NCBI RefSeq assembly: GCF_037044555.1
Contig: NZ_CP146275.1
Span: 434,001 to 498,000 of the forward strand
Length of the DNA: 64,000 nt
DNA from: Pelagibacterium nitratireducens
GTDB taxonomy: Bacteria; Pseudomonadota; Alphaproteobacteria; Rhizobiales; Devosiaceae
Direction: 5' to 3'
Part shown: one piece after another, positions 27,177-37,370 of the stretch
Layout of the letters: each line of letters begins with the position of its first letter
Position numbering within the stretch: position 1 is the first letter of the stretch
The notes under the pieces: generated by a model
Told to the model about the DNA's origin: nothing
The model's input: the letters and a program-made list of their open reading frames with translations, nothing else
Database searches by the model: none
Program-made: the position numbers and the translations under genes

Positions 27177-27968
27177 TCAGGTTTTTTGTTCGCGTCGCTG
27201 TTTCATGGCTTCGGTCGCCACGATCCACAGGGCATGAGGGGTGGTGGTCAGATAGCGCCAGAAAAACTGCTTGGGCTTGGTGGCCATGCGATGCAGCCAT
27301 TCGATGTTGTTGCGCTGCATCCATTCGGGAGCGCGGTCATATTCGCCCGCTACGTAGTTGAAACACCCGCCGCAGGTGACCAGCCAGCCCGACCTGATGC
27401 GATGGGCGTTCTTGACGCTGAAGAGCTGTTCATTGGGTTTGCCAAGCCCGACAAAAACGACATCGGCGCCGCTATGATTAATCAAGTCAATTACCGCATC
27501 GGCATCCTCGTGCGAAAAGTAACCGTGGTGACGTCCTGCGATCGAAAGGCCGGGGTAGATCTCTTCGAGGTTGCGCGCGCAGGCAGCGTTAACGGCTTCA
27601 GAGCCGCCCAAGAGAAAAAAACGGATACCTTCTTCGCGGGCGCGCAGAGCAAAGTCATGGATGAGGTCTGTAGTGGCGCTTCTTTCGGTGATCGGAGTTG
27701 GGTTCAGTCGCTTTGATAAGGTAACTAAAAACCCGCCGTCAGCATGAATGATGTCTGCCGATGCCAAGGCTGAGCGGTAGCTAGCGTCTGTCTTAGAGAG
27801 GGAGAGCCCGTGTCCGTTGATATCAAAAACAAGACGGGGACCAAACGGCCGATCATTTCTGCGAAACGCATGGCAATCTGAAATCAATGCCTCGGTGAGT
27901 TCGGAGCGTGATGCAGTTACCACTTGCTGCCCTCCGATGGTCATGCTGGGCAAATACGTCCACTGCAT
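27177..27968 (-). CDS. WecG/TagA/CpsF family (GT26) glycosyltransferase
   Basis: A 263-residue GT26 transferase. It shows DADGG-type sequence IIHADGGFLVTLSKRL, FFLLGGSEAVNAACARNLEE, GYF, and VVFVGLGKPNEQLF, the family hallmarks. GT26 enzymes add ManNAc, ManNAcA or glucuronate to a lipid-linked acceptor. The ATG at 27968 has GAGGAC about 8 bp upstream; in-frame ATGs at 28022 and 28034 would overlap the sulfotransferase gene and lack a good site. The stop is 21 bp from the murA-like start. Confidence 0.88.
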   Translation of the reverse strand: MQWTYLPSMTIGGQQVVTASRSELTEALISDCHAFRRNDRPFGPRLVFDINGHGLSLSKTDASYRSALASADIIHADGGFLVTLSKRLNPTPITERSATTDLIHDFALRAREEGIRFFLLGGSEAVNAACARNLEEIYPGLSIAGRHHGYFSHEDADAVIDLINHSGADVVFVGLGKPNEQLFSVKNAHRIRSGWLVTCGGCFNYVAGEYDRAPEWMQRNNIEWLHRMATKPKQFFWRYLTTTPHALWIVATEAMKQRREQKT

Positions 27969-28011
27969 TCTTTCTGTCCTCTTCTCACGGCGAAGATCGC
28001 GCCCTATTTCT

Positions 28012-28743
28012 TTAGTCCGCATTGTAACCGGCATCTTCTATCGATTTTTTAAGGGCATCGTAATTTTTGATTACGGATCGATAGTCGTTAATTCCGGAGG
28101 ACCGTATTTTTACGTCTGAATATATGGCCTTCACCCCGAGAAAATCGTATATAGTCTTCATGCATTCTTGATAATTTTCAGTAAAATACTCATAAGATAC
28201 CTCGATCATTTCCGAATTTTCCAGCTGATCAAGCCGCTTTTCTTTGAATTCTTCTGCTTGATTCAAATTTTCTATGGCAGAGGGGATGTCTGCCTCAATA
28301 GAAACCAAAGTTTTCTCGCCGGGCTGGCTATAGTTATGAAAACTACTTGTATGGCTCGCAAATTCTCGCGACGCCGCAAGGGATAGATAGTTCTCTCGAG
28401 TTAAATGTATTATCTTGAGACCTTTCTTTTTTGCTATTTTTGTCCAAATTGCCTCATTTTCTCCATCGTTAGGGTGGTAGTAGAAAATCTTAAATCCAGC
28501 GGCCCTGATATTGCGGGAATGTCTTTTCCAGATAAAATCCATAATTATGCTAGGTGAAATTATCCTAGATTTTCTGAAAACCTCTCCTCTTGCGATTATG
28601 TTTGGGTGCATTGATAGTGTCTCTACAAGAAAACTTGACCCTGTTCTAGATCGCGTTAGAATAATGAATGGCACCGCTTGGCTATTAATATTAAATATGC
28701 CATAAAATTTACTTGCGGCAAATTTGGACAATGACAGCTTCAT
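28012..28743 (-). CDS. Sulfotransferase (PAPS-dependent, Stf0/LpsS-like)
   Basis: A 243-residue protein with the PAPS 5'-phosphosulfate-binding loop ILTRSRTGSSFLVETLSMHP at about residues 28-47 and a second nucleotide-binding segment in LTRENYLSLAASREF. It would transfer sulfate from PAPS to a carbohydrate hydroxyl. The coding sequence is strikingly AT-rich with AAA/AAT/ATT codons, unlike all its neighbours, which points to recent horizontal acquisition. The APS-making cysD/cysNC genes and a PAP phosphatase domain are encoded a few kilobases upstream in the same direction. The exact acceptor is unknown. Confidence 0.78.
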   Translation of the reverse strand: MKLSLSKFAASKFYGIFNINSQAVPFIILTRSRTGSSFLVETLSMHPNIIARGEVFRKSRIISPSIIMDFIWKRHSRNIRAAGFKIFYYHPNDGENEAIWTKIAKKKGLKIIHLTRENYLSLAASREFASHTSSFHNYSQPGEKTLVSIEADIPSAIENLNQAEEFKEKRLDQLENSEMIEVSYEYFTENYQECMKTIYDFLGVKAIYSDVKIRSSGINDYRSVIKNYDALKKSIEDAGYNAD

Positions 28744-28922
28744 TTTGACAATCTAATGTTATGTAAGTGCCGAAGCATTAGGCTGCATAAAGCGGCGATT
28801 GCATCCGGAGCGCTAAAAAGTAAATAAACCTCTGCGGAACGCGCGGAAATACAAGTTGTCGATCGCAAATGTGCGTAGAGACAAGTTGGCGCATGTAAGC
28901 GAGCCCCTTCGTCATCGTCGTT
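28744..28922. other. AT-rich gap between sulfotransferase and epimerase genes
   Basis: This 179-bp AT-rich non-coding stretch breaks an otherwise tightly packed locus. It may hold a separate promoter for the sulfotransferase-to-Wzy half, or the junction of an acquired segment. No clear promoter was fixed. Confidence 0.4.
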
Positions 28923-29936
28923 TCATGCCGCATTTTTATAGGCCCCGTACCAGTCGACAAACGCCCTTACCCCCGGATCAATACCGATTTGTGGCACAAA
29001 CCCTGTCAAAGCGTTCAAAAGAGACGCATCGGCAAATGTGGCCACCACATCGCCCTGCTGCATCTTGAGCATGTTTTTTTGCGCGGTCTTGCCCAGCGCT
29101 TCCTCGATCGTCGTTATGAAATCGAGCAGCTCGACCGGCTGGCCGCCCGCGATATTGACCACGCGAAAGGGAGCCACCGGAGACAGGGAATCGCTGCCCC
29201 CCTCGAATGTGACCGGTTCCCCCTCGGTAGGGACCGTTTCGGTCAGCCGGGCAATGGCTTCGATCAGATCGTCGATATAGGTAAAATCGCGCCGCATCTG
29301 GCCATTGCCGTAAACATCGATGGGGCGATCGGCCTCGATCGCATCAACGAATTTAAACAGCGCCATATCGGGGCGTCCCCAGGGGCCATAAACTGTAAAA
29401 AACCGAAAACAGGTCGTGGGGATCTTGAAGAGATGAGCATAGGAATGGCTCATCGCCTCGCCCGCCTTTTTGGTCGCGGCATAAAGCGAGACGGGGAAAT
29501 CGGTGCGGTCGGTTTCCTTAAACGGCATCTCGGTATTGCCGCCATAAACCGATGAGGTCGAAGCCATCAGAAAATGTCTGACCGGATGGGCGCGCAGCGC
29601 TTCTAAAAGATTGAACGTGCCCGAAAGATTGGCATCGATATAGGTCTGGGGGTGCTCGATCGAATAGCGCACCCCGGCCTGGGCGGCGAGATGGACAACG
29701 ATATCGGGAGCAAACGACGCCACAGCGCCTTCGATCGCGCCCTCGTCCTCGAGCATGGCCTTTAAAAAGGAAAACCGGTTGGAATAGCGCAAAAGCGCAA
29801 GCCGGGCGGTTTTAAGCCGCGGATCGTAATAATCGGTCATCCCGTCGAACCCCAAAACCTCGTGGCCATCGGCCAAAAGGCGTTCGGAAAGGTGATAGCC
29901 GATAAAGCCCGCGGCGCCGGTCACCAATATCTTCAT
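28923..29936 (-). CDS. lpsL: UDP-glucuronate 4-epimerase (LpsL/CapI type)
   Basis: A 337-residue extended short-chain dehydrogenase that interconverts UDP-glucuronate and UDP-galacturonate. The NAD-binding motif is [11 protein letters not shown], with the Ser-Tyr-Lys catalytic set in STSSVYGGN and [10 protein letters not shown] (Tyr and Lys spaced by three), and the [15 protein letters not shown] block typical of UDP-GlcA epimerases. ATG overlaps the UDP-glucose dehydrogenase stop by 4 bp, pairing the synthesis of UDP-GlcA with its epimerisation. Confidence 0.9.
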   Translation of the reverse strand: MKILVTGAAGFIGYHLSERLLADGHEVLGFDGMTDYYDPRLKTARLALLRYSNRFSFLKAMLEDEGAIEGAVASFAPDIVVHLAAQAGVRYSIEHPQTYIDANLSGTFNLLEALRAHPVRHFLMASTSSVYGGNTEMPFKETDRTDFPVSLYAATKKAGEAMSHSYAHLFKIPTTCFRFFTVYGPWGRPDMALFKFVDAIEADRPIDVYGNGQMRRDFTYIDDLIEAIARLTETVPTEGEPVTFEGGSDSLSPVAPFRVVNIAGGQPVELLDFITTIEEALGKTAQKNMLKMQQGDVVATFADASLLNALTGFVPQIGIDPGVRAFVDWYGAYKNAA

Positions 29937-31279
29937 TGGGCTGCCACACCGTGGGTGTCGAGTTCGGCCACATCCTGGGCCCGTCCGACCGAAACATAGG
30001 ACAACCCAGCTGCCTCGACCTCATGGCGGCGATAGACATTGCGCAGATCGACAAGGACCGGCGCTGTCATTGCCTGTTTGACGCGCTTTAAATCGAGCGA
30101 GCGGAACTGGTTCCATTCGGTGACCAGAACCAGACAATCGGCGCCATTTGCCGCATCATAGGCGTCCTTTGCATATTGGACGCCCTCAAGCACGGTTTTT
30201 GCCGCCTCCATGCCCTCGGGATCATAGGCGCGCACGATCGCACCGGCGTCGCGCAGGGCCTGGATGATGGCGATCGAGGGCGCATCACGCATATCGTCGG
30301 TGTTGGGTTTGAACGTTAGTCCCAAAATACCGATTGTCTTGCCGCGCACGTCCCCGCCACAGGCTGAAATCACCTTGCGGCCCATTGCGCGTTTTCTGTG
30401 ATCATTGACCGCCACTGTGGTTTCGATCAGACGCAGGGGCGCATCGAAATCCTGGCCGGTCTTGACCAGAGCCAATGTGTCTTTTGGAAAGCACGAGCCG
30501 CCATAGCCCGGGCCTGCGTTTAAAAACTTCGATCCGATCCGGTTGTCGAGCCCGATGCCGCGGGCCACGGCCTGCACGTCCCCGCCGGCCTTTTCGCACA
30601 GATCGGCCATTTCGTTGATAAAGGTGATCTTCATGGCCAGAAAACCATTGGCCGCGTATTTGATCAATTCGGCCGTGCGCCGGCCGGTAAACATTAATGG
30701 CGACTGGTTGAGATAGAGCGGGCGATAGACCTCTTCCATGACCGGGCGGGCCCGTTGATCCTCGAGCCCGACAACGATCCTGTCGGGGCGCTTGAAATCC
30801 TCGATCGCGGCGCCTTCGCGCAAGAATTCTGGGTTGGAAACGACAACGAAATCAGCATCGGGCCTGGTCTGGGCAATGATGCGCTCGACATCATCGCCGG
30901 TACCCACCGGAACCGTCGATTTGGTAACGATGACGGTAAACCCATCAAGCGCTTTTGCGATATCGGCGGCCGCTGCATGGACAAAGGAGAGATCGGCGTG
31001 CCCGTCCCCGCGGCGCGATGGCGTGCCAACGGCAATAAAGACCACATCGGCACCCGAAACCGCGCTTGCAAGATCGGTGGTAAAGCTCAGCCGGCCCGCT
31101 TTGGCGTTTTCGGCCACCAGAGTTTCGAGCCCGGGCTCATAGATGGGGATTTGTCCTCTTTCGAGCCGCTCGATCTTTTTTTGGTCGAGATCGACACAGG
31201 TCACATCGTGCCCGAAATCGGAAAAACATGCCCCGCTCACAAGGCCCACATAGCCCGCACCGATCATTGTAATGCGCAT
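29933..31279 (-). CDS. ugd: UDP-glucose 6-dehydrogenase
   Basis: A 448-residue enzyme oxidising UDP-glucose to UDP-glucuronate with 2 NAD+. The N-terminal Rossmann motif is [15 protein letters not shown]. The catalytic Cys lies in [16 protein letters not shown], and the C-terminal domain has [17 protein letters not shown]. Length matches the family. It feeds the adjacent epimerase and so supplies GlcA and GalA residues to the polysaccharide. It lies 4 bp after cysNC in the same transcript. Confidence 0.95.
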   Translation of the reverse strand: MRITMIGAGYVGLVSGACFSDFGHDVTCVDLDQKKIERLERGQIPIYEPGLETLVAENAKAGRLSFTTDLASAVSGADVVFIAVGTPSRRGDGHADLSFVHAAAADIAKALDGFTVIVTKSTVPVGTGDDVERIIAQTRPDADFVVVSNPEFLREGAAIEDFKRPDRIVVGLEDQRARPVMEEVYRPLYLNQSPLMFTGRRTAELIKYAANGFLAMKITFINEMADLCEKAGGDVQAVARGIGLDNRIGSKFLNAGPGYGGSCFPKDTLALVKTGQDFDAPLRLIETTVAVNDHRKRAMGRKVISACGGDVRGKTIGILGLTFKPNTDDMRDAPSIAIIQALRDAGAIVRAYDPEGMEAAKTVLEGVQYAKDAYDAANGADCLVLVTEWNQFRSLDLKRVKQAMTAPVLVDLRNVYRRHEVEAAGLSYVSVGRAQDVAELDTHGVAAQ

Positions 31280-31283
31280 GGGT

Positions 31284-33197
31284 CTAGCTCCTTATCGCAC
31301 CAAGGAGGGTTTTATAGACCTCCTCGGTCATTTCCTCTGGAGATTTTGTTGCACCGTTGAGGATGATGTCGGGGTTTTGGGGGGCTTCGAAGGGGCTGTC
31401 GATGCCTGTGAAGTTGGTGATCTGGCCGGCGCGGGCCTTGGCGTAAAGGCCCTTGGGGTCGCGGGCTTCGCAGATCTCGAGCGGGGTGTCGACATAGGCT
31501 TCGATGAAGTCGATATCGCCGGCCACTTCGCGGGCCAGACGCCGCTCGTTGCGGAACGGGGAGATGAACGAGACGAGCACGATCAGCCCGGCATCGGCCA
31601 TCAGACGCGCCACTTCGGCAACCCGGCGGATGTTTTCGACCCGGGCGGCGTCGGTAAAGCCCAGATCCTTGTTGAGCCCGTGGCGGATGTTGTCGCCATC
31701 GAGGATATAGACGTGACGGCCCTCGGCGGTCAGGCGCTTTTCGAGCAGGTTGGCGACCGTGGACTTGCCCGACCCCGAGAGCCCGGTGAACCACACGATC
31801 TGCGGGGTCTGGCCCTTCTGGAGCGCGCGGACCTCGCGATTGACGTCGAACGCCTGGTAGGTGAGGTTCTGGCCGCGCTGCAGACCGTAGCTGATGGTGC
31901 CGGCGCCCAGGGTGAGATTATTGAGCCGGTCGATCAGGATGAACCCGCCGGTCAGCCCGTTGGTCTGGTAAGGATCAAACGCGATCGGCTTGTCGGTGGC
32001 CAGGGTGAGCGTTCCGACCTCGTTGAGCTCGAGCCGCTTGGCGGCGGATTTTTCCAGCGTGTTGACGTTGGTCTTGTGCTTGAGATCGGTCAGCGTGGCC
32101 GGCACCAGCTGGCTGCCGATCTTTAAGAGATAGGAGCGCCCGGGATAGGCGGGCTCGTCGGCCATCCACACGATCTCGGCCTGGAACTGGTTGGAATAGT
32201 CAGGGGTGTGGCCGGGATGGGTGAGCATGTCGCCGCGCGAGATGTCGATCTCGCGGTCGAGCACAAGGGTGATCGCCTGCCCGGCGATGGCGCTTTGCAG
32301 ATCGCCATCCATTGTAACGATGCGGGCGATTTTGGCCGGCTTGCGCGAGGCGGCAACCAGAACCTCATCGCCCACCGAGACGGTGCCACCGGCAATGGTG
32401 CCCGAAAAGCCGCGGAAATCGAGATTGGGGCGGTTGACCCATTGTACCGGAAAGCGGAACGGGGTCTGGCTCTTGTCCTCGTCGACCACGATCTCTTCGA
32501 GATAGGGCAGCAAGGGCGTGCCGGTGTACCACGGGGTGCGCTCGGAGTTTTCGACAATGTTGTCGCCGCGCAGCGCCGAGATGGGCACGGCAGCGAGCGA
32601 AGCAAAGCCGAGATCCTTGGCAAAGGCTTTGTAGTCGGCAACGATTTCGTCGAAGACCTCTTGCGAATAGTCCATCAGATCGATCTTGTTGATGACCAGC
32701 ACCACGTGCCTGACCCCGATCAGGGACAGAATGAAGCTGTGACGGCGGGTCTGGGTCAACAGCCCTTTGCGCGCATCGACCAGCAGCAGCGCCAGATCGG
32801 CGTTGGACGCGCCGGTCGCCATGTTGCGTGTGTATTGCTCGTGGCCGGGGGTATCGGCGACGATGAATTTGCGCTTCTCGGTGGAAAAGAACCGATACGC
32901 CACATCGATGGTGATGCCCTGTTCGCGCTCGGCGACAAGCCCGTCGACCAAAAGCGAGAAATCGATGCCCTCATCGCCCACATGGCGGTTGCGGCTGTCG
33001 GTCTTCAAAGTGGCCAACTGATCGTCGAGGATGAGCTGGCTGTCATAGAGCAGCCGCCCGATGAGGGTGGATTTGCCGTCGTCGACCGAGCCGCAGGTTA
33101 AAAAGCGCAGCAAAGACTTGTTGGTCTGCTGGTCCAGCCAGAGCCCGATATCGGTGTCGGCAGTGGGAAGGGAGGCTGCGGTCAAAGTGGACATCAA
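31284..33197 (-). CDS. cysNC: Bifunctional sulfate adenylyltransferase subunit 1/APS kinase (CysN-CysC, NodQ-like)
   Basis: A 637-residue fusion. Residues ~25-440 are the CysN GTPase (P-loop [39 protein letters not shown]) that drives APS formation with CysD. Residues ~460-637 are APS kinase ([40 protein letters not shown]) making PAPS. This is the NodQ arrangement of rhizobia. Its start overlaps the CysQ-CysD gene by 4 bp. No sulfite- or PAPS-reductase gene lies nearby, so the PAPS is probably destined for sulfation. Confidence 0.95.
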   Translation of the reverse strand: MMSTLTAASLPTADTDIGLWLDQQTNKSLLRFLTCGSVDDGKSTLIGRLLYDSQLILDDQLATLKTDSRNRHVGDEGIDFSLLVDGLVAEREQGITIDVAYRFFSTEKRKFIVADTPGHEQYTRNMATGASNADLALLLVDARKGLLTQTRRHSFILSLIGVRHVVLVINKIDLMDYSQEVFDEIVADYKAFAKDLGFASLAAVPISALRGDNIVENSERTPWYTGTPLLPYLEEIVVDEDKSQTPFRFPVQWVNRPNLDFRGFSGTIAGGTVSVGDEVLVAASRKPAKIARIVTMDGDLQSAIAGQAITLVLDREIDISRGDMLTHPGHTPDYSNQFQAEIVWMADEPAYPGRSYLLKIGSQLVPATLTDLKHKTNVNTLEKSAAKRLELNEVGTLTLATDKPIAFDPYQTNGLTGGFILIDRLNNLTLGAGTISYGLQRGQNLTYQAFDVNREVRALQKGQTPQIVWFTGLSGSGKSTVANLLEKRLTAEGRHVYILDGDNIRHGLNKDLGFTDAARVENIRRVAEVARLMADAGLIVLVSFISPFRNERRLAREVAGDIDFIEAYVDTPLEICEARDPKGLYAKARAGQITNFTGIDSPFEAPQNPDIILNGATKSPEEMTEEVYKTLLGAIRS

Positions 33198-34981
33198 AAG
33201 TACCCTTCCTGCTTTTTCTTCTCCATCGAGCCGAGGGAATCGCTGTCGATCAGCCGCCCCTCGCGCTCGGAGGTCCGCGATGCCTGCATCTCCATGATGA
33301 TCTCGGGCAGCGTGGCCGCAGAGGATTCGATGGCGCCGGTCAGCGGGTAACAGCCCAGCGTCCTGAACCGCACCATCGCCTCTTTGGGCGTCTCGCCCGG
33401 ATCGAGCCGCATGCGCTCGTCATCGACCATGATCAGCGTGCCCGAACGCTCGACCACCGGGCGCTTCTTGGCATAATAGAGCGCGGGCAATTCGATGTTT
33501 TCGGCATAGATGTAGGTCCACACATCGAGCTCGGTCCAGTTCGAGATCGGGAACACCCGCATCGATTCGCCCGGGTTGAGCCGCGTGTTGAACACCCGCC
33601 ACAGCTCGGGCCGCTGGGTCTTGGGGTCCCAGGCGTGGGACGCGTTGCGGTGCGAAAAGATCCGCTCCTTGGCGCGGCTCTTTTCCTCGTCGCGCCGCGC
33701 CCCCCCGATCGCCGCATCGTACCCGCCGGCCGAAAGCGCCTGGCGCAGCGCCTGGGTCTTCATGATGTCGGTATAGCGCGCCGAGCCGTGATCGAACGGG
33801 TTGATCCCCGCAGCCTTGCCCTCGGGATTGGTGTGCACAACCAACTCGAACCCGTACTGCTCGGCCATCCGGTCGCGAAACGCGATCATCTCACGAAACT
33901 TCCAGGTCGTATCGATGTGCAAAAGCGGAAACGGAATACGCGAGGGATAAAACGCCTTGCGCGCAAGATGCAGCAAAACCGAGGAATCCTTGCCGATCGA
34001 ATACATCATCACAGGACGCTCAAAACTCGCCGCAACCTCCCGGAAAATCTCAATGCTCTCACTCTCCAAACGGGAAAGATGCGACAGGGAAGTGGGGGAG
34101 GGTTTGAGCGCAGGCTGCATTGTCTTTGGGTCCTTGCAGATCGAGGCGACAAGGGCGCCGTCTCCGACGGCCCAGAAATGGGTGTTGGCGAAATCTGTGT
34201 CATGGGTCTGGTTGCGCTTGCCATAGAAAAGCGCCGTACCATCCATATCGAGCACCTGGCCCCCAGCCGCGCGCAGGATCGCATCGCCAGCAGCGGTATC
34301 CCACTCCATGGTGCGCCCAAAGCGCGGATAAAGATCGGCACCCCCTTCGGCAACAAGGCAGAATTTGAGCGAGGAGCCCATCGAGGCAAAATCGGCGATC
34401 TCGAGCCCATCGAGCCTGGGATCGTCTTCCCCGCTGCCATGGGAGCGGCTGCCCACAAGCGTCAGGCCCTTGGGCGGCGCTGCGCGCACGGCAATGGCCA
34501 TGGGTTCGATAAGCTCGTGATCCTCGACCATGGAAACAAAGGCGCCAGCCTCACGCGATCCCCACCAGATGCGCTTGAGGGCCGGGGCATAAACGACACC
34601 GGCTACTGGCACGCCATGTTCGATCAGGGCGATATTGACCGTGAATTCGCCATTGCGGGCGATAAATTCCTTGGAGCCATCGAGCGGATCGACAAGAATG
34701 AAGCGTTCGCCGCATTGGGGCACGTTTCCGTTGGCGACGGCTTCCTCGGCGACGACCGGAATATCGGGAAATGCAGCGTCAAGCCGCGAAAGGATGAGCG
34801 CTTCGGCCGCCGTATCGGCTTCGGTCAGGGGAGACGCATCGGCTTTGGTCGTTACCTCGAACTTGCGGCCGTAGATCGAAAGGATCAGGGCGCCGGCCTC
34901 AAGGGCGATGGAATTGAAAATATCGCTGACATCGCCCACCCCATCAAACGGAGCGGAAGTCGATTGGGCCGTGGGCGTCAT
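33194..34981 (-). CDS. CysQ-CysD fusion: PAP phosphatase plus sulfate adenylyltransferase subunit 2
   Basis: One open frame of 595 residues joins two enzymes. Residues ~20-280 are a CysQ-type 3'(2'),5'-bisphosphate nucleotidase with the metal-binding Glu79-Glu80, DPLDGSKEF at 98-106, and [11 protein letters not shown]. Residues ~288-595 are CysD, with PP-loop [11 protein letters not shown] at about 326-335, [17 protein letters not shown] and [17 protein letters not shown]. CysD makes APS with CysN; CysQ removes the PAP left by sulfotransferases. An internal ATG at 34120 with AAGGA 10 bp upstream might also give free CysD. The start at 34981 is preferred over 35035. The fusion is not a common one. 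Confidence 0.88.
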   Translation of the reverse strand: MTPTAQSTSAPFDGVGDVSDIFNSIALEAGALILSIYGRKFEVTTKADASPLTEADTAAEALILSRLDAAFPDIPVVAEEAVANGNVPQCGERFILVDPLDGSKEFIARNGEFTVNIALIEHGVPVAGVVYAPALKRIWWGSREAGAFVSMVEDHELIEPMAIAVRAAPPKGLTLVGSRSHGSGEDDPRLDGLEIADFASMGSSLKFCLVAEGGADLYPRFGRTMEWDTAAGDAILRAAGGQVLDMDGTALFYGKRNQTHDTDFANTHFWAVGDGALVASICKDPKTMQPALKPSPTSLSHLSRLESESIEIFREVAASFERPVMMYSIGKDSSVLLHLARKAFYPSRIPFPLLHIDTTWKFREMIAFRDRMAEQYGFELVVHTNPEGKAAGINPFDHGSARYTDIMKTQALRQALSAGGYDAAIGGARRDEEKSRAKERIFSHRNASHAWDPKTQRPELWRVFNTRLNPGESMRVFPISNWTELDVWTYIYAENIELPALYYAKKRPVVERSGTLIMVDDERMRLDPGETPKEAMVRFRTLGCYPLTGAIESSAATLPEIIMEMQASRTSEREGRLIDSDSLGSMEKKKQEGYF

Positions 34982-35055
34982 CTCTTGAACTCTTAAACTT
35001 TGTGGGATTGTCGTCCCTCTATACGCGAGGAACATGGCTTGGGAAACCGAAGGCG

Positions 35056-35859
35056 TTAGAGGCCAGAGCCGCCCAGAAATTCCTGCCGCAGGGTCTTAAG
35101 GATGATCTTGATATCCAAAAGCAGCGAGAAATTTTCGATATAGGCAAGATCGTGATCGATCCTGGCCCGTGCCCTTGCGCCATTGTCGGTGGGGCCGCGC
35201 AATCCATTGGCCTGGGCCCAGCCCGAAAGACCAGGCTTCATGGTCTGGCGCGCGCGATAATAGGGAACCAGCTCCTTGTAGGTCGTGCCGCCGGCCAACA
35301 TGCCAAAAGCATGCGGACGCGGCCCGATCAGCGACATCTCGCCTTTGAGAATGTTTAAGAGCTGGGGCAATTCGTCGAGCGAAGTGCGGCGCAGAAAGCG
35401 CCCGATCGGGGTGATCCTTGGATCATCGCTGGTCGTCTGGGCGACCCCCGAGATGTCGCAGCGATCCATATACATCGAGCGGAACTTGTAGATTTCGATG
35501 GGTTTGCCATCGAGGCCCTCGCGCCTCTGGCGAAACAGTGCCGGCCCCCCGCTGGTCAACCGGATGGCGAGCGCAATCATCAACAATGCCGGGGCAAACA
35601 TCAAAAGGGTGATGGCACTGAAGGCAATATCCATGATGCGCTTTAATACAAGCTGCATGCGTCGCATCGGTGTGGGGGACACCGGGGCCGGCTCGCCATT
35701 CATGAAGGTCAGGGGCAGGCCTGAGTGGAGAGAAACACGGCTGCCCATACTCGGTGTGGGCTCGCGTCCGACTGGCAGGACATAGGGTCCAGCTTCAGCC
35801 TTAGAATAGTCGTAGGCTTCGCTTCGAGCGTGCACCCGCTCCTTGGCGAATTCCAGCAT
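35056..35859 (-). CDS. Undecaprenyl-phosphate sugar-1-phosphate transferase (ExoY/PssY type)
   Basis: A priming bacterial sugar transferase of 267 residues from ATG 35859. One transmembrane helix ([20 protein letters not shown]) is followed by the cytoplasmic catalytic domain with [49 protein letters not shown] and [13 protein letters not shown]. It transfers a hexose-1-phosphate to undecaprenyl phosphate to start each repeat unit. GAGGATTGGGG precedes the chosen ATG. The frame stays open upstream to 36237, but that part lacks family sequence and overlaps promoter-like DNA. It is the first gene of the polysaccharide locus. Confidence 0.88.
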   Translation of the reverse strand: MLEFAKERVHARSEAYDYSKAEAGPYVLPVGREPTPSMGSRVSLHSGLPLTFMNGEPAPVSPTPMRRMQLVLKRIMDIAFSAITLLMFAPALLMIALAIRLTSGGPALFRQRREGLDGKPIEIYKFRSMYMDRCDISGVAQTTSDDPRITPIGRFLRRTSLDELPQLLNILKGEMSLIGPRPHAFGMLAGGTTYKELVPYYRARQTMKPGLSGWAQANGLRGPTDNGARARARIDHDLAYIENFSLLLDIKIILKTLRQEFLGGSGL

Positions 35860-36197
35860 ATCCCCAATCCTCAACGCTACTTGCACCAAATGTAGGCTGC
35901 CGGCCCCATATGGCACAAATTTGTCTAGCGGTGAACCTTTAGTTAGCGCTTGGTTAATGTGGATGGGCGGGATCGCCATAGACGACTCAATCAATCGTAT
36001 TACTTGCACCAATTGAAATCGCCCGTGTTTCCAAGGGCGTGTAGCGTCGGGCGGTTTGCAGGGCATGCGGGCAGCGAAATGGTGCCATGCAGGAGGCGCA
36101 GCCCTTAAATGGACCGCCAGGCAACAATTGTATCTATCGGCGGGAAACTTTTTTAATCGGGCAGCGCTAATCTTACTGGCGAAACTCGAGGTGAACC
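35860..36197 (-). promoter_or_regulatory. Upstream control region of the polysaccharide operon
   Basis: This 338-bp stretch is taken as non-coding. It holds a 12-bp direct repeat, TACTTGCACCAA, at 35878-35889 and 36001-36012, and a palindrome ACAAATTTGT at 35915-35924. TACAAT, read leftward at about 36130, is a possible -10. The repeated box suggests a dedicated regulator of the locus. The small rightward gene at 36198 also starts from here. Confidence 0.45.
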
Positions 36198-36428
36198 ATG
36201 CCCGTCCTTGCGGTCTTTGCACTGGCCATTTGTTCAAGCACTCGCTTCGGCGTGTCGTCGGGACCGGCTATCGGTTTTGCGCTTTTTTTCTGGACCCTTC
36301 TGGCGCTTTTAAGTGGCACTCCGATCATGGCAATAGGATGCGTCATTGCTGGCGCCAATCTGGGCTGGCTGGCCGGGCTTTGGCTGCAGACCCAGGTTCA
36401 CCCCCGGCATGCCGCCGGCTCATTCTGA
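36198..36428 (+). CDS. Small hydrophobic protein (76 residues)
   Basis: A 76-residue frame with GAGGTGA 5 bp before its ATG. It is mostly hydrophobic, with likely membrane segments at about 3-11 plus 22-35 (AIGFALFFWTLLALLSGTP) and 42-62 (MAIGCVIAGANLGWLAGLWL). No family is recognised. It is divergent from the polysaccharide operon. The good ribosome-binding site and membrane pattern support a real gene. Confidence 0.5.
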   Translation: MPVLAVFALAICSSTRFGVSSGPAIGFALFFWTLLALLSGTPIMAIGCVIAGANLGWLAGLWLQTQVHPRHAAGSF

Positions 36429-36863
36429 TCGGTTGGCCCCAATCTTGGCCATCCCAAGGTTTGATTTGCACCCTGAGCCCACATCACCGATTTCAGTTTA
36501 AGCGTTCGTGCCAACTGGTTGCCCCGGTTTAAAGAGCGCCAGAAGTGGGTGCACCAAGCGCCGCAGCGGGCTTTCCCACGAGTGGGCGGCTCAATAGGGG
36601 CGACCACGGCCAACGTTTCTTGCCGTGATACCAAATACAAGGCCCCACATGGCCGGTCGGGCAGCGGATCGGACCGAATGAAAAAGGTCGAACTGCGGCC
36701 AGCGGCCGGATCAAATCGGTCCCGGCAGCATCGAGTGCATCGCCAATATCGATAGCCATGGCGATCTTTCGGCGCCCGGGCCGGAGATGCTCCCATAGCG
36801 AACAGACGCTCGGGCAAGGCGTTCCCTGCCGAGCGTCCAAAGTGGGGTAAACTTTGGGCTTTA
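36429..36863. other. 435-bp gap with two inverted repeats
   Basis: No credible gene is seen. The right end carries GACGCTCGG/CCGAGCGTC (36805-36813 with 36829-36837) and CCAAAGT/ACTTTGG (36837-36843 with 36851-36857). They lie just past the stop of the leftward small gene and may end its transcript, although no T-run is present. Confidence 0.45.
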
Positions 36864-37139
36864 TCACCCCGTATGGCGATCGTGGTAGAACCGTGCGATG
36901 TCGTCGATGAGATTTGTCGCCCTCTGGCGGGTGTCTCTGGAGAGGGCGCGTCTGGGCGCAGGGTGGGGATTGACCGCGGGCTCAGCCCTTGGAGAGCTCT
37001 GCGCATTGGCGGTGTGGGCGACGTTAGCGCGGGACGCGCGCCTGCTGGCGCCGACAAAGACCACAGCCCCGATTACGAGCCCGGCGAGAACGGCAATGAT
37101 GAGGATCGGCTGAGCCTGATCGAGCAAAGAAGGGTCCAT
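36864..37139 (-). CDS. Small single-span membrane protein (91 residues)
   Basis: Starting at ATG 37139 the product has one N-terminal membrane helix (ILIIAVLAGLVIGAVVFVGA) followed by a basic tail with a helical end (TRQRATNLIDDIARFYHDRH). No homologue is recognised. The ribosome-binding site is weak (AGGC), which lowers confidence. Hairpins follow the stop codon. Confidence 0.45.
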   Translation of the reverse strand: MDPSLLDQAQPILIIAVLAGLVIGAVVFVGASRRASRANVAHTANAQSSPRAEPAVNPHPAPRRALSRDTRQRATNLIDDIARFYHDRHTG

Positions 37140-37370
37140 TGTGTGCCTGTCGGTTCTCGTTTGGGTCTGCCCGGTCCCTTTTGGGGGCAAGCATAGGATG
37201 ATAAGCGGTCCCGATGCCACGCGTTCCCCCGCTTAGCGTTAATCGAGGGTCTTGCAACAAGGGGTGTTTTGTCCCGATCGATTGCGGCCCCGCGCTTTTC
37301 GAAAGGGACAACAAGCCCCCAAGGGTTTGAGGACATGAGCCGGCCGGTTTTGAACCGGTCGGCTTGGCTA

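Noticed and set aside
35860..36237. N-terminal extension of the priming sugar transferase
   Set aside because: Family members begin close to the membrane helix; the extra 126 residues show no conserved sequence, overlap direct repeats and a palindrome, and a good ribosome-binding site precedes ATG 35859.
36398..37057. 219-codon leftward open frame
   Set aside because: Pro/Arg/Ser-rich without ribosome-binding site, and out of frame with the better-supported small membrane protein at 36864-37139.
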